Of a DNA stretch of 64,000 bases, positions 49,301 to 53,228 are shown one piece after another. Position 1 is the first letter of the stretch, and every line of letters begins with the position of its first letter. Location: NCBI GenBank assembly GCA_019925095.2, contig CM034388.1:31316934-31380933 (forward strand). Direction: 5' to 3'. The notes beneath the pieces are model-generated. The model worked only from the letters and a program-made list of their open reading frames with translations, ran no database searches and was not told where the DNA came from. Source of the stretch: Dendrolimus kikuchii. Lineage: Eukaryota > Arthropoda > Insecta > Lepidoptera > Lasiocampidae. Made by a program: the position numbers and the translations under genes.

Positions 49301-52300
49301 AGCCTGTAACAGATACACTCTACATTAGTATAAGTTTAGTATTAAAATTAGAATAAATTAATATCATAAGTTATTCTTAAGGTACACCACAATACAAACA
49401 TGCATTCATTGAACGTCACACACAATAAGAAAGTAACAAATAAGCGTGTACAACTTCCTAACTTCTTAAATTTAATTGTAAAATAAAGGGTACGGGACTA
49501 CAGCCCGTAGAGAAGCTGAAGAGTTTTCTTGTTTGCTTGAATGCGCTAATCTCAGGAACTACTGGTCTGATTTGAAAAATTCTTTCAGTGTCAGATAGCC
49601 CGTTTATCGAGGGAGGCTTTAGGCTATATATCGTCACGCTAAGACCAATAGGAGCGGAGCACCTGTCTAGGCTCCTCCCTGGCTGGTAGGGGTTCTTGTA
49701 GTAATCACTGGACTGTTCTAATTGTGTGAGGTTTATTGTAACCACAGTACAGATATTATACGCGACCGGTTAAGCTCCAACGGAGAATGTTGCGAAATCG
49801 GTGGGGTTTTAAAAACAAAAAAAAAAGATGAAGAACCCGACGCCTTTTAGATTAGTTGTCTGTGTTGTGCGGGGTTGACGTTTGATCGGTGCGTGGTTGG
49901 CGTGCGCAGCGTCGATGCGCGCGGAGTCGGCGGGCGTGTACCGCATCGAGCGCGCGCTGTCGGAGGGCGCGTCGTCGCTGTCCGCGCCGCGTGCGCGCGC
50001 GCCGCTGCCCGAGCACCGCGCGCACGCCTGGCTGCTGCTCGCCGACGCCTGCCTCCGGTACGCACATCTCAATCAAAACCCAATCAATATATAGAATAAC
50101 ACTCTTGCTATCGCGTATACATTATTTTTATTTTGCATCTAATGTAACAAGAGAGCATGAAAGTAGAGTAAACGCGGTCGAGATGCGAGCACTGCGCAAA
50201 ATCTGCGGAGTGACGCTCGCGGACCACGCTCCTAATACCGAAGTAAGAAAGAGAGTGTCGGGGTGAAGGTGAGGAAAGAATGACTAAACAGATATACAAT
50301 GCAAAAGTGGACGGATGCAGAAGTCGTGGAAGGCCACGACACACCTTCCGTGATCAAATTGATCCGTGTACTAGCGGAGGGTGATGTCAGGAGCCTTAAG
50401 AGCAGACGAGCGTGCATGACGAGAGCTATGAATGTCAAAGAAGCGAGTGAGATTTGTAAGAATTGGCCTAAATGGCGCTCTGTTGTTCGTGCCTACCCCG
50501 CAAAGGAACTGGCGTGAAGTTATGTATGTATGTAACGAGATATATTACACTAGCTGTCCCGGCAAACGTTGTTCTGCGCTGAAGAAATAAAATTTAGAAC
50601 CCGATTGCAGCGCCACCTACCGGGTCCAATTGTGAATCTAAACCATCGAATCCACTTGAACACACATAAAAAAATTCATTCAAATCGGTCCAGCCGTTTA
50701 GGAGGAGTTCACTGTCAACACACGTACAGAAGAATTATATATATAAAGATATAGAGACACGATATAAAGGAAAATGATCAGAGTTATTGTTATATTATTA
50801 AAATGGAGAAAACTAGAAACTGAAATAACTATCAATAATTTAACATATACTTTCGATGAATAGAAAAATATCAGTCGATTCTAATCTATTGTGAAAACAT
50901 ATTTCAATTTGATGAATTTGCAAACATTTAATATTCGGCCAGCAGAACTGGAGGGCTGCCCAAAATCCAAAGACAACTAACTGATCTACTAGATAAAAAT
51001 GTCCGAATCTATGTAATCGTGGTTTTTTTTTTCTTAGAAAATTGACATTAAAATACTAAAGTGTTATTTATGAAATAACAAAAAGGTTGGGCCGCGTGAG
51101 TGCGGCGGCCGGCTGCGTCTCGGAGGCGGCCGCATTAACCCCTTTCAGCCATCTTGTATTATATACCGTAAGTGCATTATTATTATTAATTCATTAATTA
51201 ACGTTGATTTTATCAAAAGCTGGCAGATACATACAACTATTAATATACTACTTTTTACAATTATTACATAATAATACATTTTGTGTACGGTGCGCGCAAA
51301 ACTTTAATGCGCTTCGAGTGAAGTTAGCTTCGTGAATTCGCGCAGGTCCAATCAAATTTTAACGTTTGTTACACCCTACGGCGTGTTGTACGAAAGAGAC
51401 GGCATACGAGTCCGGGTAATAGTTAAGAGAGAGTCTTTACCGAACTGGCGGTGAACCTTATAAACTGTTCTGCGCAATGATGGTAACAAACTTCAAGGAC
51501 GCATTTAAGTTTTGCTTGTAGTTTGTTATAGTTTTAGAATAAATAGCGAAGTGGGATGTTTGCAGCGTGGGCTGGTGCACGCGTCCAGCGAGGAGTGGGA
51601 CGAGGCGCGGCAGTGCTTCCAGAACGCGCTGGCCATCCACCCCACGCACATCGACAGTATGGTGCAGTTAGGTCAGTACACCTTCCAAACTTATTCAACC
51701 AAAATAAAACAATTATTTTTTTATAATAATAATAATTTATTTACTAAAGCATATTGACTTTGCTCACGAGGTTACCGCCATGTGCAAAGTGTGTTAAGGA
51801 ATGGACTAATAACAAAGAGCCTTGACCGTCATCTTGAAAGGCTTTCGCTTGGTATCTGCGTGTTTCTTTTTATTTATAAAAAATATGAAAAAAAAAGTGA
51901 AATTAACATGTGATAATAATTTATTTATAAAAAAATGATAAGATGCATAAGATTTTAGGATTGAATACAGAACGTTTCTTTGCGAATATTTTTTGTAATA
52001 TTAAATTGTCAAGTGCGTGGCGATTACTGTCGATCTACGTAATGAAGGATTCTATAGAAATTGTTGACGTTTGTCAATGGGTCCATAGAAAAATTATTTA
52101 ATCAAAGTTATCCCAAATCAGAAACTCTGTTTGTTTTGCCACTTTTTTTTCGCGATTTCATTACATTATTGTATAGCGGTATAGCAAAAAACACCGTCCC
52201 GGCAAACATCTTCATACATCGATATATGGTAGAAATACCAACCAGGCAGACTAAGCGCTATGCTTCCATTTTATGATACAGACCGCTGAGGAGTCCAACT

Positions 52301-53193
52301 CCTTACCGTTGTCTATTTTTACTGAAGAATATAGTTTAGGTGTTTTTGAATATGCGTGCTTCGTCGTAAGACTGGATTTTCACCTGACATCAGGTGCAAT
52401 ATTGGTCAAACGCGAACCTATAAAGTATTAAAAAAAATATACATATATATACAAATTAGTGTTTTGAAACAGAAAAATATGCGAAAATGATGATATTTTA
52501 GTTTTTAGTTTAATAATATTTTCTTTAGTTTTTGCGATTAATACACATAATAAAACTGTTTTAACGATTTTAAATGCAGTATTTTTTTTTATTCCGACGT
52601 TTCAGTCACTTTTTAGTAGTGATCACGGAAGACAAGGATGTTAAGTGTTAATAGCTCAAAACTTTAATAATGTTAAAGTTTTGAGTTTTGATCAAAATAA
52701 ATAAATAATCGGCGGACAAACACACACATTGTATATCCCCAAGCTAAACAAGTTACGCTTGTGTTATGGGTAATGTACAACGGACCAGTTTGGGGCCGAT
52801 CCCAGACACCCAGACCATAGTAAATAACTGAAAGTTCATTTTCGAAATTTACCACGGCAGGAATCGAACCCGGAGCCTCTGCGTTCCAGCGAGTTCGGCC
52901 GGTTAAGACTTAAAATGGTTAATGGTTATTAAAATGGTTCTGAAAGTATAATTTATAGTATTAAAATCTTTTAATTTTGTTGATAAGGTGCAGCATACTA
53001 CAATTTAGGCTGGCTAGGGTTGGCCGAAAAGGCGCTAAGGGAAGCGGCGGCCCTGGAGCCGGCCAGGGCTGACACCTGGCGGCGCCTGGCCTTGGTGCTG
53101 TCAGCGACTGGTGAGCCGAGTGCGGCCGCGGACGCCGCCGCCGCAGCGCTAGCGCTGCATCCGCAGACGCCGGGGCTGCATTTACCGCTATGA
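22179..53193 (+). CDS. TTC7: TTC7, scaffold of the PI4K III alpha complex (16 exons seen, incomplete)
   Basis: Sixteen exons encode about 760 residues; vertebrate TTC7A/B have about 840-860. The N-terminus has the family start (…FETEIEKSREESNW), and the middle and end match the TPR superhelix. Family knowledge: TTC7 binds EFR3, hyccin/FAM126 and PI4K III alpha at the plasma membrane and so supports PI4P supply. Phases join without conflict from exon 3 to 12 and from 13 to 16. Exon 2 ends in phase 2 but exon 3 starts in phase 0, and exon 12 ends in phase 0 but exon 13 needs one extra base, so at least one exon is missing at each place. The stop is TGA 53191-53193. Introns hold most of the window's transposons. 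No frameshift or nonsense change appears in the exons found, so the gene looks functional. Confidence 0.9.
22913..23192 (+). CDS. TTC7: TTC7 exon 2
   Basis: Acceptor ttcgcag, donor gtaagt, 280 nt, phase 1 to phase 2. Encodes ESLAHFLIGEGKLEAHLDEW, the LSEARGYL block and the first helical repeat (LLLGKLNFACGSYDVALSHY). Confidence 0.92.
23445..24215 (+). mobile_element. LINE reverse-transcriptase C-terminal remnant, split by an insertion
   Basis: Before the break the frame reads KFKNLGIYFEQSLSW … GRKMFAS; after it, FIFGLCKYDHISKFHSKLEW … LSLLYIILF. This is the thumb/C-terminal region of a Jockey/CR1-like LINE. The two parts join if 23741-24018 and one target copy are removed. It also has its own stops and shifts, so it is dead. 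Confidence 0.7.
23741..24018 (-). mobile_element. Short element nested in the LINE remnant, ~12-bp target duplication
   Basis: Flanked by acctttagcatt (23729-23740) and accttcagcatt (24019-24030), one mismatch. The left edge cttcttcttcttct would be a (GAA)n tail if it reads on the minus strand. No related copy in the window. Probably a SINE. Confidence 0.6.
24588..24898 (+). mobile_element. Family A retroposon, full-length type
   Basis: Starts tatccatgcaggaatgg and ends gtgcaataaaaaaag. More diverged than most copies. Lies in TTC7 intron 2. Confidence 0.75.
25011..25589 (-). mobile_element. Solo LTR, 579 bp, with 4-bp target duplication
   Basis: TGTTACG…CGTCACA, flanked by atat (25007-25010, 25590-25593). 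On the minus strand a tatataag box precedes an AATAAA, so it reads on -. The ending ctacgcgtatccgtcac recurs as ctacgcgtgtccgtcac near 40963-40980, a possible second fragment. No internal region. Confidence 0.7.
25671..25910 (+). other. Unassigned open frame without start codon
   Basis: Open for about 80 codons (IIIQALKPRLYKTDTYRVCL … FRPILDDSF) to a TAG. Basic and unlike TTC7, so not the missing exon. Possibly a transposon ORF remnant. Confidence 0.2.
25931..26162 (-). mobile_element. Family A retroposon, short type
   Basis: Poly-T on the left; the copy stops at …ctaccacctggc, the same internal boundary as several other short copies. Confidence 0.75.
26387..26754 (+). mobile_element. RTE-type LINE 3' end
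   Basis: Starts in RVRNTEVRKRVGL, runs through the GRPRHTFHDQID region and ends in a (TATG)n tail. Carries stops and a frameshift. Confidence 0.8.
26809..26983. mobile_element. Foldback MITE with 12-bp perfect inverted termini
   Basis: aggctgcctgtc at 26809-26820 and its complement at 26972-26983. Complementarity continues inward imperfectly (gcggagcgg / ccgctccgc). No clear target duplication. Confidence 0.5.
27043..27459. mobile_element. Foldback MITE with ~37-bp inverted termini and TA target site
   Basis: Left arm 27043-27080 and right arm 27423-27459 match in reverse complement with one difference over the outer 37 bp, and weaker pairing continues to about 27140 and 27362. TA flanks both ends (27041-27042, 27460-27461). 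A family A copy is nested in its loop. Confidence 0.75.
27168..27358 (+). mobile_element. Family A retroposon (short type, internal deletion) nested in the MITE
   Basis: Starts near caggtggtagggca and ends ttgcaataaaaaaa. About 60 bp are deleted between gcgcatt and ggtttccatc. Flanked by atagtcaa (27160-27167, 27359-27366). Confidence 0.75.
27735..28401 (-). mobile_element. RTE-type LINE 3' end, best-preserved copy (217-codon frame)
   Basis: The minus-strand frame 28403-27750 is uninterrupted: MLEQVNEFVYLGCAFSRDGR, SWVWKREHESR, ICGVTLADRV, RWFGHVERM, RGRPRHTFHDQID, to ARELA stop and a (TATG)n tail. This is the post-catalytic C-terminal region of an RTE-clade reverse transcriptase. Flanked by attataaaa at 27726-27734 and 28402-28410. 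Being intact, it is probably among the youngest copies here. Confidence 0.88.
28632..28946 (+). mobile_element. Family A retroposon, full-length type
   Basis: tatccgtgcaggaacgg to tctcctgcaataaaaaaaaa, close to the apparent consensus. Confidence 0.8.
29096..32842 (-). mobile_element. Ty3/gypsy-type LTR retrotransposon, internally deleted
   Basis: Bounded by an ~87-bp direct repeat beginning ttctcactatattttg (29096-29182 and 32755-32842), most simply the shared part of two LTRs, the 3' one truncated. A possible primer-binding site (TGGAGGCTCGTGCCAGGAT on the minus strand, about 32654-32673) lies between the 5' repeat and gag. The coding region is one gag-pol frame lacking the integrase core. 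It lies in TTC7 intron 2, antisense to the gene. Confidence 0.8.
29436..32399 (-). CDS. Gag-pol frame of the Ty3/gypsy element, 987 codons, integrase core missing
   Basis: Domains in order: gag region (1-~205); two CCHC zinc knuckles (Cys208/211-His216-Cys221; Cys227/230-His235-Cys240); aspartic protease DTG at 279-281; reverse transcriptase about 440-620 with the YLDD box at 585-588; RNase H with candidate catalytic Asp734, Glu777, Asp802 and Asp845; start of the integrase HHCC finger (His920, His924, Cys943). The finger breaks off after its first cysteine, and the frame then runs out of register into the element's tail. In another minus-strand frame the GPY-like tail (LNPKYLGPYKI) is readable at about 29200-29530. 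So the integrase catalytic core is deleted and the copy could not integrate unaided. Gag and pol share one frame with no internal stop, suggesting a fairly recent insertion. Confidence 0.85.
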   Translation of the reverse strand: MPPKKNKDIEDSDSNCSEAGYRVRISFSDLEKSMTPFTGDDTYPITNWLTDFNDTANLMEWNNLEKLIYAKRLLSGTAKLFLRSLGSITSWDTLKESLLEEFGPKLNSASIHKKLASRKMKPDETYQQYFLHMKELALHGNLEDEALIEYVIDGIRDSEINKAILYGATDIKQFRKKLEVYAQIKEHKMQQRPIQMTTGRKNHTIKRCYNCGETDHQSPACTKGIKCFKCNGYGHKSKECQSSTNKTLKIQDEKVSTDVVKPYKEAKINGVTVKTFIDTGSDANLICESYYKQNFLENNDYNIKDTLKLSGIAEYEVCTKGSFMAKVEIDNVHFETLMHVIDDDVIPVNVILGNPILKDVEIIFSADGISVKRILHLTQINDYEEEFDEKYDIKKLKYKDKIKHLLDNYNNLKTRKKESNVKLKIILTDEDPIHQTPRRLSPLEKDIVNKQIQGWLDQEVIKPSKSEYASPIVLAKKKNGSYRLCIDFRKLNKKIIKERYPLPLIEDQVDKLKEAILFTSLDLKNGFLHVDVCEDSQKYTSFVTPQGQYEFKKMPFGLCTAPSVFQRFINDIFQDLMSEGTVLAYLDDLIIPSRTEEEGFVKLEKVLRKAEEFGLQFNWAKCHFLQNEINYLGYIIRDNQIRPSKEKIHAVAKFKKPHNIKSLRSFLGLTGYFRKFVKNYSIIAKPLTELLKTNVMFNFDLKCERAFEELKHILCSSPVLRIYNPNFETELHTDASIDGYGAVLLQRNPHDNQLHPVHYMSKKTTPAEKKYHSYYLEILAIVEAVKKFRVYLLGVRFKIVTDCSALTMTLQKKDLPPRVARWALLLEEFDYKIEHRSGTQMRHVDALSRNPVSLILTETTARLKRAQDDDLKIKLLKKILEKESYENFILENGVLCKAKDGTKLIVVPKKMQNEIIRKCHEKGHFGILKTEELINRDYYIDNCKEKFEIQRLELIERRGKIFRKFRKKIGKFITKREHKLYSTKLEI
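32873..33382 (-). mobile_element. RTE-type LINE copy abutting TTC7 exon 3 acceptor
   Basis: The minus strand encodes EMRALRIICGVTLADRVRNT … ARELA with a (TATG)n tail at 32873. About 165 bp are deleted internally (33336/33337 joins cgagcgta to ttcacttgctcc). Its 5' edge (…atccttgcat, 33373-33382) ends seven bases before the exon 3 AG. Confidence 0.8.
33390..33544 (+). CDS. TTC7: TTC7 exon 3
   Basis: Acceptor tatgtcag, donor acag|gtac, 155 nt, phase 0 to phase 2. Encodes FELASELTLLYLQ … TALQRVPILHIRGGRLQNAI; the ELxLLYLQ and ALQRxxxLxxxxGxLxxAI blocks are conserved in the family. RTE copies touch both sides. Confidence 0.88.
33548..33680 (-). mobile_element. RTE-type LINE 3' end inserted at the TTC7 exon 3 donor
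   Basis: A 133-bp copy whose (TATG)n tail begins directly after the exon's GTA. Flanked by atcgacaggtac at 33537-33548 and 33681-33692. The duplicated sequence is the exon 3/intron 3 junction itself. Confidence 0.9.
33750..33875 (+). mobile_element. Short interspersed repeat (family N)
   Basis: Contains tgcctggaagagatcgcttt-type text and …cgatatgaccgccctttgtt, then an AATAAA and ATTC repeats. Related pieces: 43125-43230 (+), 47615-47690 (+), 42115-42165 (-), 57838-57890 (-). Probably a LINE 3' end. Confidence 0.5.
33925..34130 (-). mobile_element. Family A retroposon, short type with internal deletion
   Basis: Poly-T start; bases between gttcagc and gttaccat are deleted; ends at accgcctggct, the recurrent internal boundary. 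Confidence 0.7.
34246..34713. mobile_element. Element Q copy 1 (inverted termini), split by a family D insertion
   Basis: Ends tagtcaaacgtcgaa … ttcgatgtttgac are inverted repeats. An inverted second copy lies at 38310-38797. It ends about 30 bp before TTC7 exon 4. Confidence 0.6.
34433..34631 (-). mobile_element. Family D LINE 3' fragment inserted in element Q
   Basis: Carries the family D 3' UTR and the last ~20 codons (minus strand). Flanked by tttggactt at 34424-34432 and 34632-34640. Confidence 0.7.
34742..34847 (+). CDS. TTC7: TTC7 exon 4
   Basis: Acceptor gttgccag, donor gtataa, 106 nt, phase 2 to 0. Encodes (R)YREMLTAVESVSTQALRLTL then TRQLAEVLMRG, matching the family's RLRELLxAVExxxTQxLRxTIxRQLAEVLLRG. 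Confidence 0.93.
35259..35378 (+). CDS. TTC7: TTC7 exon 5
   Basis: Acceptor aattag, donor gtcagt, 120 nt, phase 0 both ends. Encodes VYKAPEKLVPAPAQGTLTRR … WKPKKYAAINQ, the linker before the next helical block. Confidence 0.9.
35379..36411. other. TTC7 intron 5 with old family A-like relics
   Basis: AT-rich. Two diverged relics of a family A relative lie at about 35872-35985 and 36196-36290 (attgctgg(a/g)gtacagcag … tcgtcgcctataaacattcg). No coding sequence. Confidence 0.4.
36412..36609 (+). CDS. TTC7: TTC7 exon 6
   Basis: Acceptor ggcgcag, donor gtgagc, 198 nt, phase 0. Encodes FVPCNEYEEVVLLLLVGEAM, AVRDAVLSQ and VADLLALAATRWGQLTLLLE, matching the conserved EEALLLLLISEAMA…RDAVL. About 70% GC. 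Confidence 0.93.
36799..37503 (-). mobile_element. RTE-type LINE copy with 13-bp target duplication
   Basis: The longest upstream reach in the window (GLHLNAKKTKFMAFER), with an internal deletion around 37040-37055. Flanked by atatgtttaaagt at 36786-36798 and 37504-37516. Confidence 0.85.
37849..38169 (-). mobile_element. Family C retroposon (long form)
   Basis: Same long form as 20300-20620. Flanked by tggatt(g/a)caat at 37838-37848 and 38170-38180. Confidence 0.75.
38310..38797. mobile_element. Element Q copy 2, inverted and split by family M
   Basis: Reverse complement of 34246-34713 outside the insertion, starting tagtcaaacatcgaagctct and ending cgttcgacgtttgacta. Confidence 0.6.
38540..38760 (+). 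mobile_element. Family M LINE/SINE 3' terminus inserted in element Q
   Basis: Sense copy of the 5641-5863 sequence, ending gatttcccctggtaaaaag. Confidence 0.6.
38860..39185. repeat. Interspersed repeat (family P) with two tandem half-units
   Basis: Each half carries cgggataaaa(a)agtatcc followed by a tttcagcc(t/a)aatcagt block. A related stretch is at 61060-61400. Non-coding. Confidence 0.5.
39371..39625 (-). mobile_element. RTE-type LINE 3' end, old diverged copy
   Basis: TATG tail on the left, then the ARELA-type C-terminus, diverged by many substitutions. Confidence 0.7.
39640..40232 (+). mobile_element. RTE-type LINE region, inverted relative to its neighbour, interrupted
   Basis: Encodes KDDCLTRSLHLNAKN, then NEFAWLGCARSRDGRYTANI, then from 40098 KVRKGMLRWFGHVERMHDER. 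The 40037-40097 segment is foreign and resembles 39215-39255 (tatcgatataccaaaa(a/t)gccgcaagac). Confidence 0.65.
40832..40893. repeat. 28-bp GC-rich inverted repeat (strong hairpin)
   Basis: Left arm 40832-40859 and right arm 40865-40893 are complementary along their whole length with a one-base bulge in the G/C run; the loop is 5 nt. It lies about 130 bp before TTC7 exon 7. Confidence 0.9.
41027..41153 (+). CDS. TTC7: TTC7 exon 7
   Basis: Acceptor tcgtgcag, donor gtacgc, 127 nt, phase 0 to 1. Encodes SLERAMKFSFGCAHVWRQRA, matching the conserved CLERAMKFAF.E.HLWYQ.A. The following residues (APQSARTHHAPAHKGP) look like a lineage-specific extension. Confidence 0.88.
41171..41285 (+). mobile_element. 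Family K element, 5' part
   Basis: Begins cgacaggtcgacatggcaac and includes the gtcgatatcgat block seen in the copies at 45561, 47821 and 59279. Confidence 0.5.
41325..41715 (+). mobile_element. Old family A copy, interrupted
   Basis: Left part 41325-41400 (acagccaggtggtagagtat…) and right part 41612-41715 (cctttggtgttacaaatgtc … ctcatgcaaaaaa) are separated by about 210 bp containing another repeat also seen near 35810-35870. Confidence 0.5.
41885..42010 (-). mobile_element. Family K-related element, GC-rich subtype
   Basis: Ends …cattgccatgtcgacctttcgcg. Nearly the same sequence (caacactaaagtgag(c/t)gctggg … acctgataccccca) lies at 42858-42960. Confidence 0.5.
42858..42960 (-). mobile_element. 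Family K-related element, second GC-rich subtype copy
   Basis: Close copy of 41925-42010 about 950 bp away. The flanking cgaattag(t/a)tgtattagta text is also shared, so this may be a local duplication. Confidence 0.5.
43252..43373 (+). CDS. TTC7: TTC7 exon 8
   Basis: Acceptor tccgccag, donor gtgaga, 122 nt, phase 1 to 0. Encodes VRAHAVMRRAAPLSPRDAPL … ANTCYNMGW, the helical repeat equivalent to ARAVKVLKECIRLKPDD in vertebrates. Confidence 0.9.
43374..44022. other. TTC7 intron 8
   Basis: AT-rich. A gaagtcggt(t/g) motif at 43430 and again at 43767 suggests ends of a family F-like element. No coding sequence on either strand that I can support. Confidence 0.4.
44023..44139 (+). CDS. TTC7: TTC7 exon 9
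   Basis: Acceptor ctgtgtag, donor gtactg, 117 nt, phase 0. Encodes IEEGIEMAEEALSIEEDKNG … CCLYCGIGYQMKAQ, matching LEEAEKFAKTVVD…KGYLALGLTYSLQA. Confidence 0.92.
44856..45005 (+). CDS. TTC7: TTC7 exon 10
   Basis: Acceptor actctcag, donor gtgagc, 150 nt, phase 0. Encodes ALKLLLRAVKLDDNDHLAFY HLALQYMHSGMLNEAM across two lines of a canonical TPR pair. Confidence 0.93.
45006..46211. other. TTC7 intron 10
   Basis: Begins with a short tandem duplication (catgtatcacgattttt twice, 45015-45050). Contains a family K element (45561-45932, -) and otherwise AT-rich DNA. Confidence 0.45.
45561..45932 (-). mobile_element. Family K element, near full length
   Basis: Reads on - from gacaggttaacatggcaatt to aagcaacaatgtgagcggga. 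Matches 47821-48149 at both ends and in the middle. Non-coding. Confidence 0.6.
46212..46415 (+). CDS. TTC7: TTC7 exon 11 (GC donor)
   Basis: Acceptor gtgcgcag, 204 nt, phase 0. Encodes LRLCATLWSCACAGARQPRA LAAARLAHDHYPHAEWPLAA, the family's LLALLLSAQKxxxxALxxxxxALxxYPxN block. The donor is gag|gcaagt, a GC-AG intron with otherwise perfect consensus. About 73% GC. Confidence 0.88.
46840..47157 (-). mobile_element. Family A retroposon, full-length type
   Basis: Poly-T on the left, …gttcctgcacggata on the right. Lies in intron 11. Confidence 0.8.
47306..47341 (+). CDS. TTC7: TTC7 exon 12 (36 nt, donor uncertain)
   Basis: Acceptor cggttgcag. GAG from exon 11 plus AALATGKALLTL gives EAALATGKALLTL, equivalent to EALLTCKHML. 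The only GT before an in-frame TAG (47376) is gtgaac at 47342, a weak donor. Phase 0 here does not fit exon 13, so another exon or another donor must exist. Confidence 0.65.
47821..48149 (+). mobile_element. Family K element, near full length
   Basis: Starts cgacaggtcgacatggcaat and ends caagcaacagtgtgggcaag. Contains a splice-acceptor-like tgtttatttcag at 47929-47940, which is part of the element. Confidence 0.6.
48451..48534. repeat. Two adjacent palindromes carrying the family K terminus
   Basis: tttaaggc-atac-gccttaaa (48451-48470) is followed by aacaggtcgacatg (48469-48482) with its exact complement at 48521-48534. The second pair encloses 38 bp. Confidence 0.75.
48661..48891 (+). mobile_element. 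Family A retroposon, short type
   Basis: Starts at ccaggtgatagggtatt, the recurrent internal boundary, and ends tcctgcaataaaaaaaa. Confidence 0.75.
48892..49909. other. TTC7 intron 12, repeat-derived
   Basis: 48900-49480 is AT-rich with A/C-rich text; 49260-49330 repeats 11790-11850 in reverse. 49485-49790 (-) has LTR-like text shared with 58701-58957 (gcgtataatatctgtactgt … aaccgg) joined to ctgatttgaaaaattctttc-type repeat DNA. Confidence 0.4.
49910..50057 (+). CDS. TTC7: TTC7 exon 13
   Basis: Acceptor cgtgcgcag, donor gtacgc, 148 nt, phase 1 to 2. Encodes SAGVYRIERALSEGASSLSA and HRAHAWLLLADACLR, matching SVAASRVEQALSEVASSL…HPWMTLAQIWLHAAEVY. Confidence 0.93.
50147..50534 (+). mobile_element. 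RTE-type LINE 3' end
   Basis: Encodes EHESRVNAVEMRALRKICGV, deleted between the GVKVR and RMTKQ regions, then to a KELA stop and a (TATG)n tail. Confidence 0.8.
50550..50749 (-). mobile_element. Helitron-like element, single-repeat relative of 1323-2335
   Basis: On the minus strand it begins TCTTTATATATATAA and ends GGGACAGCTAG, with A and T at the insertion borders. Inside is one unit of the 118-bp repeat (tggtttagattcacaattgg … ggcgctgcaatcgggttcta). Length 200 bp. Confidence 0.65.
51086..51167 (+). CDS. TTC7: TTC7 exon 14 (82 nt)
   Basis: Acceptor caaaaag, donor gtaagt, phase 2 to 0. Encodes LGRVSAAAGCVSEAAALTPF SHLVLYT, filling the gap between …DACLR and RGLVHASS. The family has IGKPAEATACTQEAANLFPMSHNVLYM-like sequence here. 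The acceptor lacks a good pyrimidine tract. Confidence 0.88.
51566..51671 (+). CDS. TTC7: TTC7 exon 15
   Basis: Acceptor tttgcag, donor gtcagt, 106 nt, phase 0 to 1. Encodes RGLVHASSEEWDEARQCFQN ALAIHPTHIDSMVQL, a canonical TPR. Confidence 0.95.
51672..52987. other. TTC7 intron 15
   Basis: AT-rich. Holds the gtgatcacgg-type repeat at 52553-52640, a family J SINE at 52695-52915, and LINE-like text at 52380-52430. No coding sequence. Confidence 0.45.
52695..52915 (-). mobile_element. tRNA-derived-type SINE (family J), fullest copy
   Basis: On the minus strand a pol III B-box match, GGTTCGATTCC (52860-52870), lies in the 5' part, followed by the body tatggtctgggtgtctggga … cgttgtacattacccataac and an AT-rich tail. 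I cannot find a good A box. It is not a tRNA gene. Confidence 0.65.
52988..53193 (+). CDS. TTC7: TTC7 exon 16, terminal coding exon
   Basis: Acceptor ttgataag, 206 nt ending in TGA. Encodes GAAYYNLGWLGLAEKALREA AALEPARADTWRRLALVLSA and an Ala-rich helix, ending HPQTPGLHLPL. Matches the family's final TPR (LGRYSLAEKILRDAV…VWNGLGEVLQAQG). Confidence 0.95.
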
Positions 53194-53228
53194 TGTCACG
53201 CCGTTACCGCGCCTTGATTTTGATGCTA

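Noticed and set aside
52850..52915. tRNA gene
   Set aside because: It has a B box but no A box and no acceptor or anticodon stem. It is a SINE head.
52988..53193. Apparent frameshift in the last TTC7 exon
   Set aside because: It arose from misplacing the acceptor by one base; with exon start 52988 the frame is open to the TGA.
22179..53193. A novel multi-gene system
   Set aside because: Apart from TTC7 every coding stretch I can name belongs to a transposable element. Nothing suggests an operon, defence cluster or biosynthetic cluster.
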